From the NCBI GenBank assembly GCA_025935445.1, contig JAICVG010000020.1, positions 1-9,701 of the forward strand: a stretch of DNA of 9,701 bases. The letters run 5' to 3'. The DNA is from Nitrososphaera sp. GTDB taxonomy: Archaea > Thermoproteota > Nitrososphaeria > Nitrososphaerales > Nitrososphaeraceae. Positions within the stretch are counted from its first letter, which is position 1, and each line of letters opens with the position of its first letter. The translations under genes and the position numbers were made by a program. The notes under the pieces were generated by a model, which had not been told where the DNA came from, made no database searches, and saw only the letters and a program-made list of their open reading frames with translations. Positions 5,814 to 9,701 of this stretch are shown here, piece after piece.

Positions 5814-7070
5814 TTGGCGGATAGGTTCGAGCAGGAAATAGAGACAAGGGGACATCTTATCGATTCGATGATACTGACAAGAATATTTGATGGCATCATG
5901 GATCTTCGGGGCGACTTTCAGGTGCTTGAGTTCACCGTAGGTAAGAGAAAGAGCGATCCAAGTTACGCCCGACTGCTGGTAAAGGGAAAAAGTAAGGAAC
6001 ACCTTGAAAGCATACTTGAACAGGTATACAGAGAAGGCGCTCAGCCTGTGTCAGTGCAGGAAGTGAAGCTAGAGCCTGCCCCAAAGGATATGGTGATGCC
6101 GGACGACTTTTATAGCACCACAAACAACACAACACAAGTTTACTATGGCAACCAATGGGTAAATGTCCATAATATGATGATGGACAAGTGCATTGCGGTG
6201 GACGTCCAGCGCAAGACAGCCGAGTGTAAGATGGTGCGCGACATTGTCAAAGGTGACATGATAGTTGTAGGTGAGCAGGGCGTCAAGATAATCCCACAGG
6301 AGCGCCCCCGAGAAGGCATTGACATTTTCCAATTCATGAGCAGCGCAAGTTCTAGCGAGCGCCCCACACAGCACATTGCCCGAAAAGTTGCAAGCGATAT
6401 TTACAATACAAGGAAGGAAGGCGGTAAGATAATTGTAGTGTCAGGGCCGGTGCTTGTGCACTCTGGTGCAGTTGAAGCACTCGCCTCGTTGATCAGGATG
6501 GGATACGTTGACGGCCTTCTTGCAGGCAACGCGCTGGCGGTACATGATGTTGAAAATGCGTTGCTTGGTACTTCGCTTGGCATGCGTGTGAACGACGGCA
6601 CACTTGCAGTTAGAGGACACCGCAACCATATGCAGGCCATCAACGAGGTTTTCAAAGCTGGAGGACTCAAGGCACTGGTTGAAAAAAGAGTCCTGAAATG
6701 TGGCGTGATGTATGAATGCATAAAGAACCGTGTGCCCTTTGTACTTGCAGGCTCTATACGTGACGACGGCCCCCTACCTGACGTACTTACAGATGTTGTT
6801 GAGGCACAACGTAAGTACAAGGAAGTGATTAAGGGAGCCAAACTGGTACTGATGTTATCTACGATGCTGCATTCTATCGCAGTAGGAAACATGCTATCTG
6901 CCTCAGTCAAGGTAGTGGCAGTCGATATTAGCCAGCCTGTAGTGACCAAGCTCATCGATAGAGGAACTGCTCAGGCAATTGGCATTGTAACGGATGTGGG
7001 AGCATTCCTACCTATAGTTGTAGAGCACCTAAAGGAGATTGCTGCAGCCGAAGGAAAAAGTAACGACTAA
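5814..7070 (+). CDS. LOR/SDH-family protein, probable archaeal ornithine cyclodeaminase
   Basis: The 418-residue protein is a full-length archaeal member of the LOR/SDH bifunctional-enzyme conserved-region family (TIGR00300). Family members in methanogens have been shown to be ornithine cyclodeaminases, converting ornithine to proline plus ammonia with NAD, and the cyanobacterial AgrE/ArgZ enzymes carry the same module. Residues 1-100 form the N-terminal LOR/SDH domain (IETRGHLIDS, VLEFTVGKRKSDPSYARLLV). The remainder is the nucleotide-binding part, with KIIVVSGPVLVHSGAVEAL, GLLAGNALAVHDVENALLGTS, GHRNHMQAINEV, AGSIRDDGPLPDVLTD and a final GTAQAIGIVTDVG segment. The start is a TTG at 5814, supported by the TATA box 27 bases upstream and by 'RFEQEIETRGHLIDS' being family-typical at the N-terminus. 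It is a single-gene unit with no close neighbour. It probably supplies proline; the exact reaction in this organism is inferred from homology. Confidence 0.88.
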   Translation: MADRFEQEIETRGHLIDSMILTRIFDGIMDLRGDFQVLEFTVGKRKSDPSYARLLVKGKSKEHLESILEQVYREGAQPVSVQEVKLEPAPKDMVMPDDFYSTTNNTTQVYYGNQWVNVHNMMMDKCIAVDVQRKTAECKMVRDIVKGDMIVVGEQGVKIIPQERPREGIDIFQFMSSASSSERPTQHIARKVASDIYNTRKEGGKIIVVSGPVLVHSGAVEALASLIRMGYVDGLLAGNALAVHDVENALLGTSLGMRVNDGTLAVRGHRNHMQAINEVFKAGGLKALVEKRVLKCGVMYECIKNRVPFVLAGSIRDDGPLPDVLTDVVEAQRKYKEVIKGAKLVLMLSTMLHSIAVGNMLSASVKVVAVDISQPVVTKLIDRGTAQAIGIVTDVGAFLPIVVEHLKEIAAAEGKSND

Positions 7071-7098
7071 TATAAGTAACGTGCATAAATGAAATATA

Positions 7099-7514
7099 TT
7101 GTTGTGTATAGTAGACAAGCCTAATTACAAAAAGGACTTGACGCTTGAGCAATACGAATTATGCTGGAATAAGGGCACTGAACCTCCATTTTCAGGCAAG
7201 TACCACTACTGCAGGGATAAAGGTATCTACAAGTATATGTCTGCTGTGGCAATAACCTATTTACCTCCGACACCAAATTGGATTCTGGCACCGGCTGTCC
7301 CAGCTTTTGGACTCCAATAAATGAAGCAAGTGCGAAAGAAGAGATAGACAAGAGCTACGGTATGATAAGAACTAGGTCATGTGTGCTAGGTGTGGTGCCA
7401 TTTAGGCATCTATTTGACGATGGACCAGAGCCAAGCTGCCTGCGCTACTGCATCAATTCTCTGTCTCTTTCGCTAGAAAGGGAAAACGAGAGCAAGAAGA
7501 ATACGATTGAATGA
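7099..7514 (+). pseudogene. msrB: Broken methionine-R-sulfoxide reductase (msrB)
   Basis: MsrB repairs oxidised methionine. Family signatures are obvious but split over three frames. KGTEPPFSGKY (about 7174-7206) lies in the first frame. Then 'VCCGNNLFTSDTKLDSGTG', PSFWTPINEAS and KSYGMIRT follow in a frame shifted by two, with the switch at a TA-duplicated TATAT at 7234-7238. The second zinc knuckle, VMCARCGAI (7376-7402), appears only in the third frame and runs into TAG. Finally HLFDDGPEPSCLRYCINS is back in the second frame from 7407. Key residues are also lost: the first zinc Cys position reads Tyr (7236-7238), and the active-site GWPSFW reads GCPSFW. The catalytic RYCIN motif remains. 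No start better than TTG at 7099 is visible. Since neighbouring genes are intact, real decay is more likely than poor sequence, although indel errors cannot be excluded. Confidence 0.9.
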
Positions 7515-7705
7515 ATGAACAGGCGATACAAAGATTTTTTGAAAGTATTATACAACAGCTGCCTGCTGTAGCTAGTCCAAGAATACATTTGGCAATAGGG
7601 CTAAATGTATATGTGCCTTCCACCTCCTCCTCTTCTTCTTTGCAAAGGCGAGAAAGCGCTATAACGGTCATCAAGAACTCTCTAGTAGAGGTTCAATCGA
7701 CAATT

Positions 7706-7716
7706 CATTATTATTA
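7706..7716 (+). promoter_or_regulatory. TATA-like box for the exported beta-propeller gene
   Basis: CATTATTATTA is centred about 28 bases before the ATG at 7740, predicting a leaderless transcript. No Shine-Dalgarno sequence is present. Confidence 0.45.
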
Positions 7717-7719
7717 GAG

Positions 7720-7729
7720 TGCACGTGCA
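7720..7729 (+). promoter_or_regulatory. Palindrome between TATA-like box and start codon (candidate operator)
   Basis: TGCACGTGCA is a perfect 10-base palindrome located 11-20 bases before the ATG at 7740 and just downstream of the TATA-like box. A protein bound here would block polymerase loading, so it is a reasonable repressor-site candidate. It is based on position and symmetry alone. Confidence 0.3.
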
Positions 7730-7739
7730 GTAGCGAAGT

Positions 7740-9701
7740 ATGCCCTATCCAATTCTGTCAATAGGCATAGCATTGATGCTTTTATTTGTATTAGGACATA
7801 ATTTTGCCGTTGCTCAAGAAGCCGAGATTACAGGGCAAAGGCCCTCTGTAAATGACACCAGCCTTACAGTTGAGCAAGTTGCCGGCGGACTGATATCTCC
7901 AACCACGATGGCTTTCTTAGATGAAGACACCATACTGGTGCTTGAAAAAGACAATGGCAGAGTAAGGCTGATCGAAGATGGAGAGCTTCAGCCGGAGCCA
8001 CTCCTTGACGTCGCAGTTGCAAATGACGGCGAAAGGGGAATGCTGGGCATTGCTGTTTCAAGAGAAAATGATACAACTACGTACGTCTTTTTGTATTTCA
8101 CTGAATCTGGCGGAGGAGTTGACGGTGATGATATGCAGGGAGTGCCCCCTGCAGGCAATCGCCTGTACCGGTACGAGCTGCAGGGAAACCAACTTGTGAA
8201 TCCAACGCTCTTGCTTGACCTGCCAGCCCTCCCAGGACCACGCTACAATGGTGGACCCGTAGTTATCGGTCCAGACAACAATGTCTATGTCATCATAGGC
8301 GATGTCGGAGGTCATACCGCCATGGTGCAGAATTTTGAAAACGGTACGGGGGCAGATGGGACAAGTGGGATACTGAGAGTCGGTAAAAATGGAGAGGTTC
8401 CTGAGCCTATCATTGGAACTGGCGCCTTTGCCAAATACTACTTTGCATATGGAATGCGCAGCAGCGATGGTATGGACTTTGATCCCATGACAGGCATATT
8501 GTGGGATACTGAGAACGGCGCACCATTTGTGGATGAGATCAACTTGGTCAATGCCGGCTTTAACAGCGGCTGGAAAATAGTGCAAGGAATGGTGCCACCA
8601 GACTACAACCTGACAGACCTTGTAATGTTTAACGAAGAGAGTCACTACAGCAATCCCGAGTTTACATGGACAGAGCCAGTTAACCCAACAGCCCTTGAAT
8701 TCCTCAATTCAAATGCACTTGGGCAACAGTATGAGAACGATATGTTTGTAGGCGACATGAGCAATGGCACAATCTACCGCTTTGAGCTGAATGAAAACAG
8801 GTCAGAATTTGTCCTTGAAGGCGCGCTGGACGACACAATAGCAAATACTCCTGAAGAAGTAGAGGATGCTATCTTTGGTACAGGCTTTGGAGGCATAAGT
8901 GACATTAAGACAGGCCCTGATGGTTACCTGTACATCCTGTCGTTTGTAGATGGCACACTATTCCGAGTCGTTCCTGCTGCCGATGCGCTGCAACCTAATG
9001 CAGTAGTAGCAGGAGGTACTGCTGACCTGACTGTCAGAGCGGCAGATCTCTCAGGTGATACAATAACAGGGGTGTATATTGTCATTGAAGCAGCCAACGG
9101 AACCACTCTGATGGAAGGACACGCTCCGCTGACATTTACTGGAACTGTTGGGTCTACATACACTGTTACGGTACCTGTTCTAGGCAACATGAAATTTGAC
9201 CGGTGGGATAATGGAGTTACAGACAGAACAAGATCCATAACTCTCGGCCAAGGCGATACTACCATTACAGCATACCTAGATGTTGAATCAACATCTGGTA
9301 ATGCTACAATAGATTCACGCACCGTCATCATACAGAGGTTTGCAGATATTGTAGACCAAGACAATTGCTTTGATGCAGAGGATGCACGCAGGCTGTATAT
9401 GGTTATTGGCAATGTAATACGGAACTTGTTTAGCGAAAGCGAAGGGGGCAGCAACCAGCTGCAACAGGAGATAGATGGGCTTGTTCAAGATTGTCAAGTC
9501 GTTAGCGCCGCCCCCAATGAACTCAACCCAGGCAACCCCACTAATGCCATAGAGCCAAGTGAATCAAACAGCGAGGAAGAAGGTGGTGGCGGTGATGAAG
9601 AAGAAGGTGGTGGCGGTGATGAAGAAGAAGGTGGTGGCGGTGATGAAGAAGAAGGTGGTGGCGGTGATGAAGAAGAAGGTGGTGGCGGTGATGAAGAAGA
9701 A
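7740..9701 (+). CDS. Exported PQQ-sugar-dehydrogenase-like beta-propeller protein (3' end outside window)
   Basis: The frame is open for 654 codons to the window edge. Residues 1-25 are a signal peptide (hydrophobic core 5-19, AVA before Q26). Residues about 45-410 match the glucose/sorbosone dehydrogenase beta-propeller family: ERGMLGIAV, NGGPVVIGPDNNVYVIIGD, FAYGMRSSDGMDFDPMTG, DEINLVNAGFNSGW and DIKTGPDGYLYILSF. Such enzymes oxidise sugars outside the cell with PQQ. However, the position where the family has the catalytic His (H-N-G-G) reads Tyr169, while Arg240 of the GxR motif is kept, so activity is doubtful. Residues about 412-517 form a beta-sandwich with FTGTVGSTYTVTV and FDRWDNGVTDRTRSITL, typical of thaumarchaeal secreted proteins. 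A helical segment with two Cys (about 521-587) and an Asn/Pro-rich linker lead into GGGGDEEE repeats from residue 615. It is probably cell-surface or secreted. Confidence 0.88.
   Translation, partial: MPYPILSIGIALMLLFVLGHNFAVAQEAEITGQRPSVNDTSLTVEQVAGGLISPTTMAFLDEDTILVLEKDNGRVRLIEDGELQPEPLLDVAVANDGERGMLGIAVSRENDTTTYVFLYFTESGGGVDGDDMQGVPPAGNRLYRYELQGNQLVNPTLLLDLPALPGPRYNGGPVVIGPDNNVYVIIGDVGGHTAMVQNFENGTGADGTSGILRVGKNGEVPEPIIGTGAFAKYYFAYGMRSSDGMDFDPMTGILWDTENGAPFVDEINLVNAGFNSGWKIVQGMVPPDYNLTDLVMFNEESHYSNPEFTWTEPVNPTALEFLNSNALGQQYENDMFVGDMSNGTIYRFELNENRSEFVLEGALDDTIANTPEEVEDAIFGTGFGGISDIKTGPDGYLYILSFVDGTLFRVVPAADALQPNAVVAGGTADLTVRAADLSGDTITGVYIVIEAANGTTLMEGHAPLTFTGTVGSTYTVTVPVLGNMKFDRWDNGVTDRTRSITLGQGDTTITAYLDVESTSGNATIDSRTVIIQRFADIVDQDNCFDAEDARRLYMVIGNVIRNLFSESEGGSNQLQQEIDGLVQDCQVVSAAPNELNPGNPTNAIEPSESNSEEEGGGGDEEEGGGGDEEEGGGGDEEEGGGGDEEEGGGGDEEE
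9582..9701 (+). repeat. Five perfect 24-bp tandem repeats (GGGGDEEE units)
   Basis: Units start at 9582, 9606, 9630, 9654 and 9678. All five are identical at the nucleotide level, including synonymous positions (GGT GGT GGC GGT, then GAT GAA GAA GAA), and each keeps the reading frame of the beta-propeller gene. The window ends exactly at the end of unit five, so the true copy number is unknown. The encoded tail is flexible and strongly acidic. Perfect identity indicates recent expansion or homogenisation by slippage or recombination. Confidence 0.98.

Larger units (their letters stand above)
7515..7739. other. Gap between the msrB remnant and the exported beta-propeller gene
   Basis: A 68-codon frame (7511-7717) begins with an ATG that overlaps the msrB stop codon, but its translation matches nothing known, contains a Ser run from a CTCCTCCTCTTCTTCTT-like tract, and depends on a dead upstream gene. 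I leave it uncalled. The last 35 bases form the promoter of the gene at 7740. Confidence 0.4.

Noticed and set aside
6401..6955. 184-codon frame on the minus strand
   Set aside because: Ser/Thr-rich mirror frame of the LOR/SDH gene with no motif of its own.
7511..7717. 68-residue frame overlapping the msrB stop codon by ATGA
   Set aside because: The ATGA overlap is with a pseudogene, the Ser run comes from a pyrimidine-rich tract, and no family resemblance was seen.
8058..8645. 195-codon frame on the minus strand
   Set aside because: It lies wholly inside the exported beta-propeller gene, whose frame carries clear family motifs; the antisense translation resembles nothing.

Overview
The window looks like ammonia-oxidising archaeal (Thaumarchaeota/Nitrososphaeria, Nitrososphaera-like) chromosome. 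This is inferred from gene content: an archaeal LOR/SDH-type ornithine cyclodeaminase, a YcaO-TfuA pair, a PduO-type cobalamin adenosyltransferase, small zinc-binding proteins, and an exported beta-propeller protein with a 'FDRWDNG' beta-sandwich domain. Promoter architecture agrees: TATA-like octamers lie about 25-37 bases before start codons (several GTG, one TTG), Shine-Dalgarno sequences are mostly absent, and leaderless mRNAs are implied. No marker gene fixes the species.

Layout. Bases 1-403 hold no gene I can support. A small winged-helix-like zinc-ribbon protein (404-772) is followed by a 257-base gap and then by overlapping ycaO and tfuA genes (1030-3038), a predicted thioamide-forming enzyme pair. 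A stand-alone CheY-like receiver (3022-3390, minus strand) converges on tfuA with a 17-base overlap and diverges from the cobalamin adenosyltransferase gene (3491-4051). Two very small genes follow: a one-helix membrane protein (4130-4306) and a C2H2 zinc-finger protein (4343-4477). The finger gene overlaps an HDDC2/YfbR-like HD phosphohydrolase gene (4471-5034), which is followed 3 bases later by an unrecognised 107-residue gene (5038-5361).

After a 452-base AT-rich gap containing inverted repeats comes the LOR/SDH-family enzyme (5814-7070), probably ornithine to proline. Next is a clearly broken methionine-R-sulfoxide reductase (msrB) with at least three frame disruptions and lost key residues (7099-7514). 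The right end is an exported PQQ-sugar-dehydrogenase-like beta-propeller protein (7740 to beyond the end). Its tail enters a perfect 24-bp tandem repeat encoding GGGGDEEE, and the window ends exactly at the end of the fifth copy.

The most interesting points are the ycaO-tfuA pair in a lineage not known to have methyl-coenzyme M reductase, so its thioamidation target is unknown; the decayed msrB beside intact genes; and the beta-propeller protein, in which the expected catalytic His appears to be Tyr and whose tail carries a recently expanded repeat. No mobile element, CRISPR array, tRNA or rRNA was seen.
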